64,000 nt of DNA from Poriferisodalis sp965204195 (GTDB taxonomy: Bacteria > Actinomycetota > Acidimicrobiia > Acidimicrobiales > Poriferisodalaceae). Location: contig NZ_OZ241975.1 of assembly GCF_965204195.1 (NCBI RefSeq), positions 868,001-932,000 on the forward strand. Direction: 5' to 3'. Shown in pieces: positions 15,800 through 24,638 of this stretch. The translations under genes were made by a program, and so were the position numbers. Numbering within the stretch: position 1 is the stretch's first letter; each line of letters begins with the position of its first letter. The notes under the pieces were generated by a model. The model was not told where the DNA came from. It saw only the letters and a program-made list of their open reading frames with translations, and did no database searches.

Positions 15800-16881
15800 C
15801 AGATCTCCCGACGGCTGGTACGGAGCACGAGCACGAAGAACGGTGCGCCCAGGAAGGCCGTGACGACGCCGATCGGCAGCTCTGCCGGCGAGAGCACCGT
15901 GCGCGCCGCCAAGTCGGCGAGCACCATGAATGCGCCTCCGAACAGCACCGACAGCGGCAGCACGACCCGGTTGCTGGCCCCGAACGCAAGCCGCACCGTG
16001 TGCGGCACGATGATGCCGACGAAGCCGATGAGCCCGCTGACCGAGACCGCCGCAGCCGCAGCGAGGGATGCCGCCAGCACCACGACCAGGCGCACTCGCC
16101 GCGGGTTCAGCCCGAGGGCGGCGGCTTCTTCGTCGCCCACTGCCAGCACGTCCAGCGCCCGGCGGTAGCGCATCACGATGGCTGCGGTGAGCACGAAGTA
16201 GGGGAGCATCAGTGCAGGCTCTGACCAACCCGATGTCGCGATCCGGCCGAGGATCCAGGCGATGATCCTGCGAAACGCATCGCTGTTGGCCTGCAGCACG
16301 TAGGTCTGGCATGCAGTCAGGAAGCTGGCGACGGCGATGCCGGCGAGGATCAGCGATGCCGTCGAACGCCCGCCGAGATGGCCCGCGGCATACGACACCG
16401 TCACCGCTACGAGCCCCCCGGCAAATGCAGCCAAGGGCACCGGGTCGAGTGCGCCGGCACCATCGCCCACGTTGGCGGTGATGGCGATAGTGGCACCGAG
16501 ACCCGCACCCGCGGCGATGCCCAGCAGGTACGGGTCTGCAAGCGGGTTGCGGAAGGCGGCCTGGTAGGTGGCACCGCTCATGGACAGCGTGGCCCCCACG
16601 AGCAGCCCGAGCGCGACGCGGGGCAGGCGGATTTCCCGCACGATCGCGGCGTGGGCATCGCTGAGACCGGAGTCGAATGCCAAGCCGGGCAACGCATCCG
16701 CCAGCTCGAGCACCACACGATGTGCGCCGATGCCGACTGGCCCGATGGTCAGCCCCGCGATGACGGCGACGACCACCGCAGCAGCGCCGAAGGCGAGCTG
16801 CCGCAGTCTCAGATCCGCAGCCTGCAGCGTCGGGTCAGCGCCGGCCGACATGCGGGAACTGGTCGTGCGCGCGTCGGTCAC
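15796..16881 (-). CDS. btuC: Cobalamin ABC transporter permease (BtuC/FecCD family)
   Basis: A 361-aa FecCD-family permease with about ten membrane helices, the early PRVALGLLVGATLSMSGATY and NPLADPYLLGIAAGAGLGA motifs, and the late SVSGLIGFVGIIVPHTVRLA segment that contacts the ATPase. A cytosolic N-terminus of about 35 residues precedes the first helix. It lies 12 bp after btuF and its stop overlaps the btuD start. Family members import iron-siderophores, haem or cobalamin; the cobalamin riboswitch upstream selects the last. Confidence 0.92.
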   Translation of the reverse strand: MTDARTTSSRMSAGADPTLQAADLRLRQLAFGAAAVVVAVIAGLTIGPVGIGAHRVVLELADALPGLAFDSGLSDAHAAIVREIRLPRVALGLLVGATLSMSGATYQAAFRNPLADPYLLGIAAGAGLGATIAITANVGDGAGALDPVPLAAFAGGLVAVTVSYAAGHLGGRSTASLILAGIAVASFLTACQTYVLQANSDAFRRIIAWILGRIATSGWSEPALMLPYFVLTAAIVMRYRRALDVLAVGDEEAAALGLNPRRVRLVVVLAASLAAAAAVSVSGLIGFVGIIVPHTVRLAFGASNRVVLPLSVLFGGAFMVLADLAARTVLSPAELPIGVVTAFLGAPFFVLVLRTSRREIW

Positions 16882-16893
16882 GGCAGCGTTCGA

Positions 16894-17790
16894 TCAGCCC
16901 GCAGCGCCGGTGTCGACCAGCACACCGGAAATGGCAGCAATGAAGTCCACCAAGCGGGGTCCCCACCTGGACACGATGTCGTCGCTGAGTTCGACGACCC
17001 TGCCCTCCTGAACCGCGCTGAGCTGATTCCAGCCCGGGCGCGCCGCCACGGTCTCGGCGTTCTGGCCGCAGCACAGCGTGTCGGCGAGGAAGATCAGGTC
17101 GGGGTCTGCGTCCACCAGGTATTCGTCGCTGAGCTGGGGATAGCCGAAGTGACTGCCGTCGGCGTCGGCGGGATCGGCGACGTTGTCGAGCCCGAACAGC
17201 CCGTACACCTGTCCGATGAAGGTGCCGCTCGTGACGCTGTACAGCGTGTTGTCGAGCTCGTGGTAGTAGGTCAGCCCCGAGGCATCGGGGGCAGCCGCGA
17301 CCAGGTCGGCGATGTCGGCCTGCATGTCGGCGGCGAGCTGAGCCGCCTCGTCGACTTGGCCGGTGACGTCGCCGAAATGGGCGATCTGGGCGTAGACGTC
17401 GTCGAACACGGACGGCGCGTCGTGGGCGAGAAAGGCGATGCCCAGTGCCTCGAGCCCGGCGATGAGGTCTCCGTTGGTCTGCAGCACCACGAGGTCGGGC
17501 TCGTACGACGCGATCGCCTCGAGGTTCGGGTTCCAGCCGTCGAGGTCGGTCACGGGGGCCTCGGGCGGGTAGTACGAGAACTGGTCGACAGCCACCACAC
17601 GGTCGCCTGCACCGATGGCGAAGAGGATCTCGGTGCCGGTGGGGGAGATCGACACGATCCTGCCGAATTCGTGTTCTTCTGCCGGCTCGGCGTCGCTGCC
17701 CGTGCAGGCCGACGCCACAATGGCAAGCGTCAGCAGTGCCCACAGCAGTCGCAGTGGCAGGGCCGCTCGCCTTGTCACAGTGCGGTTCAT
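16894..17790 (-). CDS. btuF: Cobalamin-binding lipoprotein (BtuF-like)
   Basis: A 298-aa substrate-binding lipoprotein. The Arg-rich N-terminus and hydrophobic core end in a lipobox (TLAIVASACTGSD; Cys anchor). The mature part has the two-lobe class III binding-protein motifs: GRIVSISPTGTEILFAIGAG, VAVDQFSYYPPEA, LEAIASYEPDLVVLQTNGD and a C-terminal WNQLSAVQEGRVVELSDDIV. The first gene after the cobalamin riboswitch, it has a GAAGGGAG ribosome-binding site before ATG 17790. It delivers substrate to the BtuC-like permease. Confidence 0.92.
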   Translation of the reverse strand: MNRTVTRRAALPLRLLWALLTLAIVASACTGSDAEPAEEHEFGRIVSISPTGTEILFAIGAGDRVVAVDQFSYYPPEAPVTDLDGWNPNLEAIASYEPDLVVLQTNGDLIAGLEALGIAFLAHDAPSVFDDVYAQIAHFGDVTGQVDEAAQLAADMQADIADLVAAAPDASGLTYYHELDNTLYSVTSGTFIGQVYGLFGLDNVADPADADGSHFGYPQLSDEYLVDADPDLIFLADTLCCGQNAETVAARPGWNQLSAVQEGRVVELSDDIVSRWGPRLVDFIAAISGVLVDTGAAG

Positions 17791-17875
17791 GGTGTTCTCC
17801 CTTCTGCTCGAGTTCAGGGCCGAGCAGCGGGAGCACCCACCGCACGAGCCGCTCCTTACCTCGAGGAATCGGTTC

Positions 17876-17985
17876 GCGTGATGGCGGCCGGGAGGCGACC
17901 GGACTCGTCCCCCGAAGGGGCATCACCGTTGCGGGACAGCGCCGGGATCTCACCGGCTTCGCTCACGACAACCGGGTGTGAGTCT
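17876..17985 (-). ncRNA. Cobalamin riboswitch
   Basis: On the minus strand the leader reads AAGCCGGTGAGATCCCGGCG, then CTGTCCCGCAACGGTGATG, a GCCCC-TTC-GGGG hairpin, and GAGTCCGGTCGCCTCCCGGC. These are the conserved core blocks of the adenosylcobalamin aptamer (GCCGGTG...TCCGG, GCTG-CCCGCAACGGT, GAG-CCGG---CCTGCCGGC). It ends about 85 bp before the btuF ATG, a normal distance for translational or attenuation control. It predicts repression of btuFCD-cobO when adenosylcobalamin is plentiful. Ends are approximate. Confidence 0.92.
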
Positions 17986-18009
17986 ATGGCGTGGCCGGGA
18001 GGCGAAGCG

Positions 18010-18396
18010 CTACAACGAAGCGGACCCGCCCGAGTCGGCCGCCGAGCTGCGAATCAGCCGCCAGTAGCTCACCAAGACCGGTATCACGAGTGCAAGCAGG
18101 ATCACCGAATTCACGCGGCCGGTGATGCCTTTCGAATAGAAGGGCTCTACGAGGTAGTGAGAGGCGAAACCTGTCTCATACGGTTCCCGCCCTGCTCGAA
18201 GGAGGAACCACTTCTCCCAGGTGGTCAGCGGGCAGTCGGAACCGGTGATGTTCACCAATCCGGCTGCGCCGAATGCGGCGAGGTGCCACTTCATCAGCTT
18301 CGGTCGGCGCTTCGCGACAAACCCGCCGACCAGCAGGAACACGATGTAGGCCAGATGCGACGCGGCCATGAGCCGCGCCAGCCCGACAAGTGCCAT
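18010..18396 (-). CDS. DUF2784 family membrane protein
   Basis: A 128-aa protein with three to four hydrophobic segments (LAYIVFLLVGGFVAKRR; LAAFGAAGLVNITGSDCPLT; a C-terminal VNSVILLALVIPVLVSYWRL). The NITGSDCPLTTWEKWF and YETGFASHYLVEPFY blocks match the DUF2784 family, which has no known function. It stands alone, divergent from pncB with about 120 bp between starts. Confidence 0.8.
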   Translation of the reverse strand: MALVGLARLMAASHLAYIVFLLVGGFVAKRRPKLMKWHLAAFGAAGLVNITGSDCPLTTWEKWFLLRAGREPYETGFASHYLVEPFYSKGITGRVNSVILLALVIPVLVSYWRLIRSSAADSGGSASL

Positions 18397-18516
18397 TGCC
18401 GCTCACGCTATCTCTGCATGTCCTGGCACGGTCGCAACCCGCAGTTTCGGCGGGTCGGAATTGCCATGGGCATCCTGGACGCGGCGTATGGCTTGCTGCG
18501 CGGGCAGACTTGTGGT

Positions 18517-19827
18517 GTGGGCACGGCCATGATGACCGACCTGTACGAGCTGACCATGCTCGATGCGGCCCTGCAGTCGGGAGTGGCGTCGCGGCGCTCG
18601 TGCTTTGAGGTGTTTGCCCGGCGGTTGCCGCCGAGACGGGGCTACGGCGTGGTGGCCGGTCCAGGCCGGCTGGCCGGGCTGCTGGCTGACTACCGGTTCG
18701 AGGCCGACGATCTCGACTACCTGGCAGGGCTCGGCCGCTTCAGCGACGGCTTGCTCGATCATCTGGCGATGTTCCGATTCGACGGCGATGCATGGAGCTA
18801 CCGCGAGGGCGATTTCTACGTGCCCGGCAGCCCGGTGCTGCGGGTCGATGCCTCGGTCGGCACCGCGCTGCTCGTGGAGACGCTGGTGCTCTCGGTGCTG
18901 AACCACGATTGCGCTGTCGCGTCGGCAGCCGCACGGATGCACGATGTCGCCGAGGGGCGTCATCTCATCGAGATGGGGGGCCGCCGTACTCACGAGCTCG
19001 CTGCTGTTGCCGCTGCGCGTGCCGCGTGGCTGGTGGGTTTCGACGCGACGTCGAACCTGCTGGCCGGTGAGCAGTACGGCATCCCTACTGCCGGCACGGC
19101 TGCCCACGCCTTCACGCTGGCGCACCACGACGAGGAAGCAGCCTTCGAGGCGCAGATGCGTGCGCACGGCCTCGAGACCACGCTGCTCATCGACACCTTC
19201 GATCTGAGAACCGGGCTCGAACGGGGTCTCGCCGCGGCGAAGCGTCTCGGCGGCGTGCCCGGCGCCGTGCGCATCGACTCAGGAGATCTCACGGTCGAAG
19301 TTCCCCGTGTCCGTCAATGGCTGGACGACGCGGGCGCTGAGGCGACCCGCATCGTGGTATCTGGCGATCTCGACGAGTACCGCATCGCCGACCTGGCGGA
19401 CCTGCCGGTGGATGGCTACGGCGTGGGCACCCAGCTCGTGGTGGGCTCCGGCCATGCGACCGCCGGCATGGTGTACAAGGCGGTTGCCATCGCGCGGCAC
19501 TCCGGCACGTTCGAGCCGGTGGTGCCCGTCTACAAAGAATCAGAAGGCAAGGCCACTCGCGGCGGCGTGGTGCGGCCCTACAGGGTCGTGCGCGATGGCA
19601 AGGCCACCTCGGAAACGCTCGTCGAGCAGGACCGCCCCGGGCCCACCAACAGCCGGCCGCTGCACGTTCCGCTGCTGCGATCCGGCCAGAACGCCTATCC
19701 CTACACGCTGGCCCAGGATCGGGTCTTCCACCAGCGCGTCCGCGCCGAACTGCCCGAATCGATGCGCCGCCTCGACGGCGCCCCGGCATTCGAGGCTGAA
19801 GTCGTTGGCGAATCCAGCCTGAGCTAA
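18517..19827 (+). CDS. pncB: Nicotinate phosphoribosyltransferase
   Basis: A 436-aa NAPRTase that makes nicotinate mononucleotide from nicotinate and PRPP in NAD salvage. MMTDLYELTMLDAALQSG is the family N-terminal signature. EMGGRRTHELAAVAAARAAW, GFDATSNLLAGEQYGIPTAG, TFDLRTGLERGL, GAVRIDSGDL and YGVGTQLVVG build the active-site barrel. The frame stays open far upstream (to 16378), but that part is antisense to btuF/btuC and the DUF2784 gene. GTG 18517 places the TDLYELTM motif at the usual distance; ATG 18529 and ATG 18466 are alternatives. Confidence 0.93.
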   Translation: MGTAMMTDLYELTMLDAALQSGVASRRSCFEVFARRLPPRRGYGVVAGPGRLAGLLADYRFEADDLDYLAGLGRFSDGLLDHLAMFRFDGDAWSYREGDFYVPGSPVLRVDASVGTALLVETLVLSVLNHDCAVASAAARMHDVAEGRHLIEMGGRRTHELAAVAAARAAWLVGFDATSNLLAGEQYGIPTAGTAAHAFTLAHHDEEAAFEAQMRAHGLETTLLIDTFDLRTGLERGLAAAKRLGGVPGAVRIDSGDLTVEVPRVRQWLDDAGAEATRIVVSGDLDEYRIADLADLPVDGYGVGTQLVVGSGHATAGMVYKAVAIARHSGTFEPVVPVYKESEGKATRGGVVRPYRVVRDGKATSETLVEQDRPGPTNSRPLHVPLLRSGQNAYPYTLAQDRVFHQRVRAELPESMRRLDGAPAFEAEVVGESSLS

Positions 19828-19889
19828 GCGCCTGGCTGCGGCCTGTGCTGCTGAGGGTGCGCAGCCTTGTGTCGAGCCGCGGCCCGCGT

Positions 19890-20552
19890 TTACTTGCCCG
19901 GCTGCGGCACCAGGCGCAGGTAGGGCAGCGGTGATTCCCAGCCGTCGGGGTACTTCTCGGCGGCGGCCTCGTTCGAGACTGCGGGCACGATGATGACGTT
20001 CTCGCCCTGCTGCCAGTTGGCCGGCGTGGCGACCTGCTCGGCAGCGGTGAGCTGGCACGAGTCGAGCAGGCGCAGGATCTCGGCGAAGTTGCGGCCGGTG
20101 GTCATCGGGTAGGTGAGCGACGCCTTGATCTTCTTGTCCGGGCCGATGATGAACACCGTCCGGGCCGTGGCGTTGTCGGCCGCGGTGCGGCCCTGCGATG
20201 TGTCGCCTGCGTCGGCCGGAAGCATGTCGTAGAGCTTCACCACTGCCAGCTCCGGGTCGCCGATGAGCGGGTAGTTGGCCTCGTGCCCGGTCGCAGAGGC
20301 GATGTCGGCCTTCCAGCTCACGTGGTCGCTCACGCCGTCGACGCTGATGCCGATGATCTTGCAGTTGCGTGCGGCGAAGTCATCGGCCAGCGCGGCAACG
20401 GCGCCCAACTCGGTAGTGCAGACCGGCGTGAAATCCTTCGGATGAGAGAAGAGCAGCGCCCAGCCGTCGCCGATCCAATCGTGGAAGCTGATCTCGCCCT
20501 CGGTGGTGTCGGCAGTGAAATCGGGAGCGGTGTCATTGAGACGCAGTGCCAT
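19890..20552 (-). CDS. 1-Cys-type peroxiredoxin (Prx6/AhpC-TSA family)
   Basis: A 220-aa peroxiredoxin. The peroxidatic cysteine lies in HPKDFTPVCTTELGAVAAL (Cys about residue 45) with the family Thr/Arg environment. SVDGVSDHVSWKADI, YPLIGDPELAVVKLYDML, ARTVFIIGPDKKIKASLTYP and the C-terminal PYLRLVPQP match the Prx6 subgroup, which is longer than 2-Cys AhpC. No CxxC resolving cysteine is seen, consistent with 1-Cys chemistry; the resolving thiol could be mycothiol (inference from mshC). It is convergent with pncB. Confidence 0.92.
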   Translation of the reverse strand: MALRLNDTAPDFTADTTEGEISFHDWIGDGWALLFSHPKDFTPVCTTELGAVAALADDFAARNCKIIGISVDGVSDHVSWKADIASATGHEANYPLIGDPELAVVKLYDMLPADAGDTSQGRTAADNATARTVFIIGPDKKIKASLTYPMTTGRNFAEILRLLDSCQLTAAEQVATPANWQQGENVIIVPAVSNEAAAEKYPDGWESPLPYLRLVPQPGK

Positions 20553-20680
20553 GGTCGTACTCCTTGCGATGCGGCAAGTGCGGCGCTGCGCAAGTCGGCG
20601 CAGCCCGTGCCGCGGAGGATAGCCGCATTAGACGATAAATCCGACCGGATTAGTCAGGAATTGACTGGCGACTCAGTCGC

Positions 20681-21832
20681 CTAGCAGCAATCACGGATCG
20701 GGGTGCCGTCGGCGTGGTGGTAGTGGACCTTGGCGGCTGCGTTGAGCGGACGGTCGCCGGTTGGCGCCCGAGAGGTCTCGAACACCCCGGCGGCAGCGCC
20801 CAATTCCAGTGCCCGATGCACGTCCACCACCCGGGGTCCGCTGCGCTGCACATCGGCAATTGCGGCTTCGTCGGGACTGATTGTGCGCTCCCGGTCGCCG
20901 TCGAGCGACAGCACCGTCGGTCCCTGGAGTTCGATGGCTTCTCCCAGCTCAACGCTGCGGTGATCGATCACCGGCACCGTGCGGTACAGCCCGGGTGCGA
21001 GCGCCACGCGCATCGGGCGTCCGCCCGGTCCGCACTCCACCAGCACGCCCGCATCGTCGTCGAACGAGCAGGGTCGCAGCAGGCCCGCGAGCGAACTCAG
21101 CCCGATGCTGGCCGGATGGGCGCGCGACACGAGCACCTGCCGTAGCCGCGCCCCGTCCGCTGGCATGCGATTGCCGACGAAGTCATCGGCCAGCGTGACC
21201 GCATCGACCAGTGCGATATCGGTCCAGCCCCTTGCCGGCTCCCCATCTTGTGATGTGCCGCTTCCTGATGTGACAGTGATCAGCTTCGACTGGGGGGCAC
21301 ACGCTTCAGGGTCCACCACACCGGTTGCCACCAGCCCCGCCGCAGCACCGGCCACGGTGGGCTCGGTGAGGCTGGGGAACACGTTGTTGGTGCCGGTGGA
21401 CATGGGCACGAGTGTCGCTTCGGGCCAAACCCCGGAGATCGTGCGGTTGGTTCCGTCGCCGCCCAGCGTCACGAGCACGCTGACATCCCGGGCCCGCATG
21501 GCCTCGACCGCCCGGACCGTGTCGGCGGGTGACACGGTCGCCCCCACGTCCACGATCTCGATCTCCGCGTCGATGCGAAGGTCGGTGAGCGCCCCCGTGG
21601 CGATGCCGAACGGTTCAGCCATGGCCACGATCCGCGTGGCCCCCGCGGTGACTGCGCCGATGACGGCTCGGGCGATCCTGTTGCGTTTGTCCTCGGTGGT
21701 GGACACCGCGCCTCGCGCCGCCACCCGGCGCACATCGCGCCCCGAGACCGGGTTGGCGATAATCCCGACGGTGCCGTCGGGGGAGTTGCGGCCGGTGCGG
21801 GAGTCGCTCGGTCTCGACGCGGATCCGGCCAT
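20681..21832 (-). CDS. ATP-NAD kinase/AcoX-like protein
   Basis: A 383-aa protein with the N-terminal GTVGIIANPVSGRDVRRVAA motif and the LVTLGGDGTNRTISG nucleotide-binding motif of the NAD/diacylglycerol-kinase superfamily. TLVPMSTGTNNVFP follows as in AcoX proteins. AcoX-type proteins sit near acetoin or pyruvate dehydrogenase-like clusters and have no proven activity. No acetoin genes are visible here. It ends Cys-Cys and is divergent from thiD with a gap of about 70 bp. Confidence 0.82.
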   Translation of the reverse strand: MAGSASRPSDSRTGRNSPDGTVGIIANPVSGRDVRRVAARGAVSTTEDKRNRIARAVIGAVTAGATRIVAMAEPFGIATGALTDLRIDAEIEIVDVGATVSPADTVRAVEAMRARDVSVLVTLGGDGTNRTISGVWPEATLVPMSTGTNNVFPSLTEPTVAGAAAGLVATGVVDPEACAPQSKLITVTSGSGTSQDGEPARGWTDIALVDAVTLADDFVGNRMPADGARLRQVLVSRAHPASIGLSSLAGLLRPCSFDDDAGVLVECGPGGRPMRVALAPGLYRTVPVIDHRSVELGEAIELQGPTVLSLDGDRERTISPDEAAIADVQRSGPRVVDVHRALELGAAAGVFETSRAPTGDRPLNAAAKVHYHHADGTPIRDCC

Positions 21833-21900
21833 CGCCCGCCGACGCTAACCACAGGCGGGGGTGACTGTCGCGTGGCGCGCCCAACTGTTGTACTTGGGAC

Positions 21901-22743
21901 ATGGCAGGTGGGATCGCGAGCGAGAAGCCTCCTTCACCAGCGCAGCACGCTTGGTCGCCCGCGGCGTTGACCATCGCGGGTGCGGATTCCTCCGGTGGAG
22001 CCGGACTCGCGGCGGACTTGCGGGCATTCGCGGCATCCGGCGTGCACGGGGCATTCGCACTGACGCTGGTGTCGGCACAGAACACAGCCGAATTCCGGGC
22101 CGCGCAGCCCGTGGACGCCGAGTTGGTGACAGAACAGATTCACGCAGTGCTCGACGACATGCCCATTGCCGCTTCCAAGACGGGCCTGCTGCTCACCGCA
22201 GAGACCGTCGCGGCCGTGGCATCGATAGCCGGTCGCCGGCTCCCCCAGTTGGTGGTGGATCCAGTGCTGGTCGACGGCGCTGGCGAGCCCATGCTCAGCG
22301 CAGAGGCCGAGCGATCCGTTGCGACGCGTCTGCTGCCGAGCGCCCGAGTCGTGACACCCAACCACCTCGAGGCAGGTCGCCTGGTGGGGAGAGACTTGGG
22401 CGACGAGGTCGAAGCGTGGATCGAAGCGGCCCACGAGATCGCAGCCACGGGTCCGGAGGCCGTGATTATCACCGGCGGCCGGCTTCAAGCCGGTGAGACG
22501 ATCACCGACGTGGTGGTCCGGGGCGGCAGCGTCCGGCTGCTCTCGGCGCTGCGCATCGAGACCCGCAACGTCCGGGGGTCAGGCGACATCTTCTCGGCAG
22601 CCATCTGTGCCGAGCTGGCAAAGGGCGCGGACGTGGACTCAGCGATTGACCGAGCCCACGATCTCACGGCACGCGCCATCTCGGCCGGCGCAGATCGCCT
22701 GCTGGGCAGCGGCCGCGGACCGGTCGACCCGCTCGCCCTCTGA
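21901..22743 (+). CDS. thiD: Hydroxymethylpyrimidine/phosphomethylpyrimidine kinase
   Basis: A 280-aa ribokinase-fold kinase that phosphorylates HMP and HMP-P for thiamine synthesis. LTIAGADSSGGAGLAADLRA is the ThiD N-terminal signature. GAFALTLVSAQNT, LVVDPVLVDGAGEPML and VVTPNHLEAGRLVG follow, and the catalytic RNVRGSGDIFSAAICAELAK carries Asp in the anion-hole GSGD, where most ThiD proteins read GTGC/GSGC. No other thiamine gene is adjacent. Confidence 0.9.
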   Translation: MAGGIASEKPPSPAQHAWSPAALTIAGADSSGGAGLAADLRAFAASGVHGAFALTLVSAQNTAEFRAAQPVDAELVTEQIHAVLDDMPIAASKTGLLLTAETVAAVASIAGRRLPQLVVDPVLVDGAGEPMLSAEAERSVATRLLPSARVVTPNHLEAGRLVGRDLGDEVEAWIEAAHEIAATGPEAVIITGGRLQAGETITDVVVRGGSVRLLSALRIETRNVRGSGDIFSAAICAELAKGADVDSAIDRAHDLTARAISAGADRLLGSGRGPVDPLAL

Positions 22744-22857
22744 GACCAGAGGCTGGGCCGGCCTGCGGGCTGCTGCATACACTTCAAGCGCCGCAGGTGA
22801 CGTTGGCGCTGAACGCACCTCGGCACTGATGAGACTGCGAATCTCAGGAGGCCCCGG

Positions 22858-24501
22858 GTGACACGCGAGCGCTGGCAAGCAGAGTTCGAGGCCACCCCGG
22901 CGCGCGACGCCGACTTCGAGACGATGAGCGGCCTTGAGCTGGAGCCGCTCTACGCGCCCGACGACGGCGAACCCGGCGCCGAAGTCGGCTGGCCCGGCCA
23001 GTATCCCTATACGCGCGGCGTGCACGCCAGCGGCTATCGCGGCCGTTTGTGGACGATGCGCATGTTCGCAGGCTTCGGAACGCCCGAAGACACCAACAAG
23101 CGCTTCCACGAGATCCTCGAAGCAGGCGGGGGCGGGTTGTCGACTGCGTTCGACATGCCCACGCTCATGGGCCTCGACTCCGATGATGTCATGTCGTTGG
23201 GCGAGGTCGGCCGCTGCGGTGTCGCCGTCGACTCGATCGAGGACATGGCGACGCTGTACGACGGCATCGACCTCGAAGCGACCACCACGTCCATGACCAT
23301 CAACGCACCGGCGGCCACGATCTGGGCGATGTTCGTCGCGAACGCCGAAGAGCACGGCGCGGACCGCCGCAACCTCGGCGGCACCCTGCAGAACGACATC
23401 CTCAAGGAGTACCAAGCCCAGAAGGAATGGGTGTACCCGCCGCGGCCATCGATGCGCCTCGTCGCCGACACCATCGAGTTCGCCACCGAGGAGATGCCCC
23501 GGTGGAACTCGGTATCCATCAGCGGCTACCACATCCGCGAGGCAGGTTCGACAGCGGCACAGGAGCTCGCCTTCACCCTGGCCAACGGATTCGCGTACGT
23601 CGAGGCTGCTGCCCAGCGGGGACTGTCCACCGACGAATTCGCGCCCCGCCTGAGCTTCTTCTTCAACGCCCACATCGACTTCTTTGAAGAGATCGCCAAG
23701 TACCGGGCAGCCCGCCGCATCTGGGCTCGCTGGATGCGTGACCGCTACGGCGCTACCAACGAGCGCTCGATGATGCTGCGGTTCCACACCCAGACAGCGG
23801 GCGTCTCGCTGACGGCCCAGCAGCCTGAGATCAACATCGCTCGCACGGCCATCGAAGCGCTCGCCGGTGTGCTCGGAGGCACGCAGAGCCTGCACACCAA
23901 CTCGATGGACGAGGCCTTGGCGCTGCCGACCGACAAGGCCGCTCGGATCGCCCTGCGGACACAGCAGATCATCGCCCACGAGACCGGCGCGGCGAACGTC
24001 ATCGATCCCCTCGGCGGCAGCTGGTTCATCGAGGAACTCACCGACAAGCTCGAAGCTGAAGCTGAGGAGATGTTCGCTCACATCGACGCGGCCGGTGACG
24101 GCTCGATGCTTGAGGGAGCATTCCGCTTGATCGACGAGGGCTGGTACCAGTCCGGCATCGCCGATGCGGCATATGAGTTCGAGAAGAAGGTGAATGCGGG
24201 CCGCCGGGTGGTGGTGGGCGCCAGTGCCTTCACCGAGGGCAGCGAAGACGACGAGATCGACTTGCTGAAGATCACCAACGACGACGAGCAGCGCCAGATC
24301 AAGCGCCTGGCCCAGGTGCGGGCCGACCGGAGCCAGGCCGCCGTCGACGAAGCGCTGATGTCGCTTCGCCGGGCGGCGGAGACCGACGCCAACCTCATGC
24401 CGCACCTCATTGACACCGTGCGAACCCGGGCCACCGTGGGCGAGGTGACCAACGCCTTGGCCGACGTTTTCGGGCGATACACCGAGCGGCCCTTCATCTG
24501 A
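22858..24501 (+). CDS. B12-dependent acyl-CoA mutase, large (catalytic) subunit without cobalamin domain
   Basis: A 547-aa TIM-barrel catalytic chain of the methylmalonyl-CoA mutase family. Visible are TRGVHASGYRGRLWTMRMFA, GLSTAFDMPTLMGLDSDDVM, GTLQNDILKEYQAQKEWVYP, SVSISGYHIREAGSTAAQEL, and NIARTAIEALAGVLGGTQSL with HTNSMDEALALPTDKAAR. It ends at about residue 547, so the C-terminal DXHXXG cobalamin domain must come from a separate small subunit, which is not in the window. His56 falls where classical methylmalonyl-CoA mutases carry a substrate-contacting Tyr (RGPY motif), so isobutyryl- or 2-hydroxyacyl-type substrates are possible. GTG start. Confidence 0.85.
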   Translation: MTRERWQAEFEATPARDADFETMSGLELEPLYAPDDGEPGAEVGWPGQYPYTRGVHASGYRGRLWTMRMFAGFGTPEDTNKRFHEILEAGGGGLSTAFDMPTLMGLDSDDVMSLGEVGRCGVAVDSIEDMATLYDGIDLEATTTSMTINAPAATIWAMFVANAEEHGADRRNLGGTLQNDILKEYQAQKEWVYPPRPSMRLVADTIEFATEEMPRWNSVSISGYHIREAGSTAAQELAFTLANGFAYVEAAAQRGLSTDEFAPRLSFFFNAHIDFFEEIAKYRAARRIWARWMRDRYGATNERSMMLRFHTQTAGVSLTAQQPEINIARTAIEALAGVLGGTQSLHTNSMDEALALPTDKAARIALRTQQIIAHETGAANVIDPLGGSWFIEELTDKLEAEAEEMFAHIDAAGDGSMLEGAFRLIDEGWYQSGIADAAYEFEKKVNAGRRVVVGASAFTEGSEDDEIDLLKITNDDEQRQIKRLAQVRADRSQAAVDEALMSLRRAAETDANLMPHLIDTVRTRATVGEVTNALADVFGRYTERPFI

Positions 24502-24638
24502 TCGGCATCCGAATTCGCGTGCAGCGCAAGGCTCTGCAGAGGACACGGATGACCTGTGATTTTGCCGGCTGTGAGAAGTACAGGTTGCGGTATGCCGTTG
24601 GGCTATTGTCCCGTCATTCCTAGCCGGAGGCCCTCAAC

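Noticed and set aside
14444..16168. 574-aa plus-strand ORF across cobO/btuD/btuC
   Set aside because: The minus-strand genes show overlapping starts and stops and complete ABC and CobO motifs; this frame has none.
16378..18516. Long upstream extension of the pncB frame (total 1149 codons)
   Set aside because: The sequence is antisense to btuC, btuF and the DUF2784 gene, and the nicotinate phosphoribosyltransferase signature begins only at about 18529.
22639..24546. 635-aa minus-strand ORF
   Set aside because: It lies antisense to the mutase gene, which shows strong family motifs; long antisense frames are expected in high-GC DNA.
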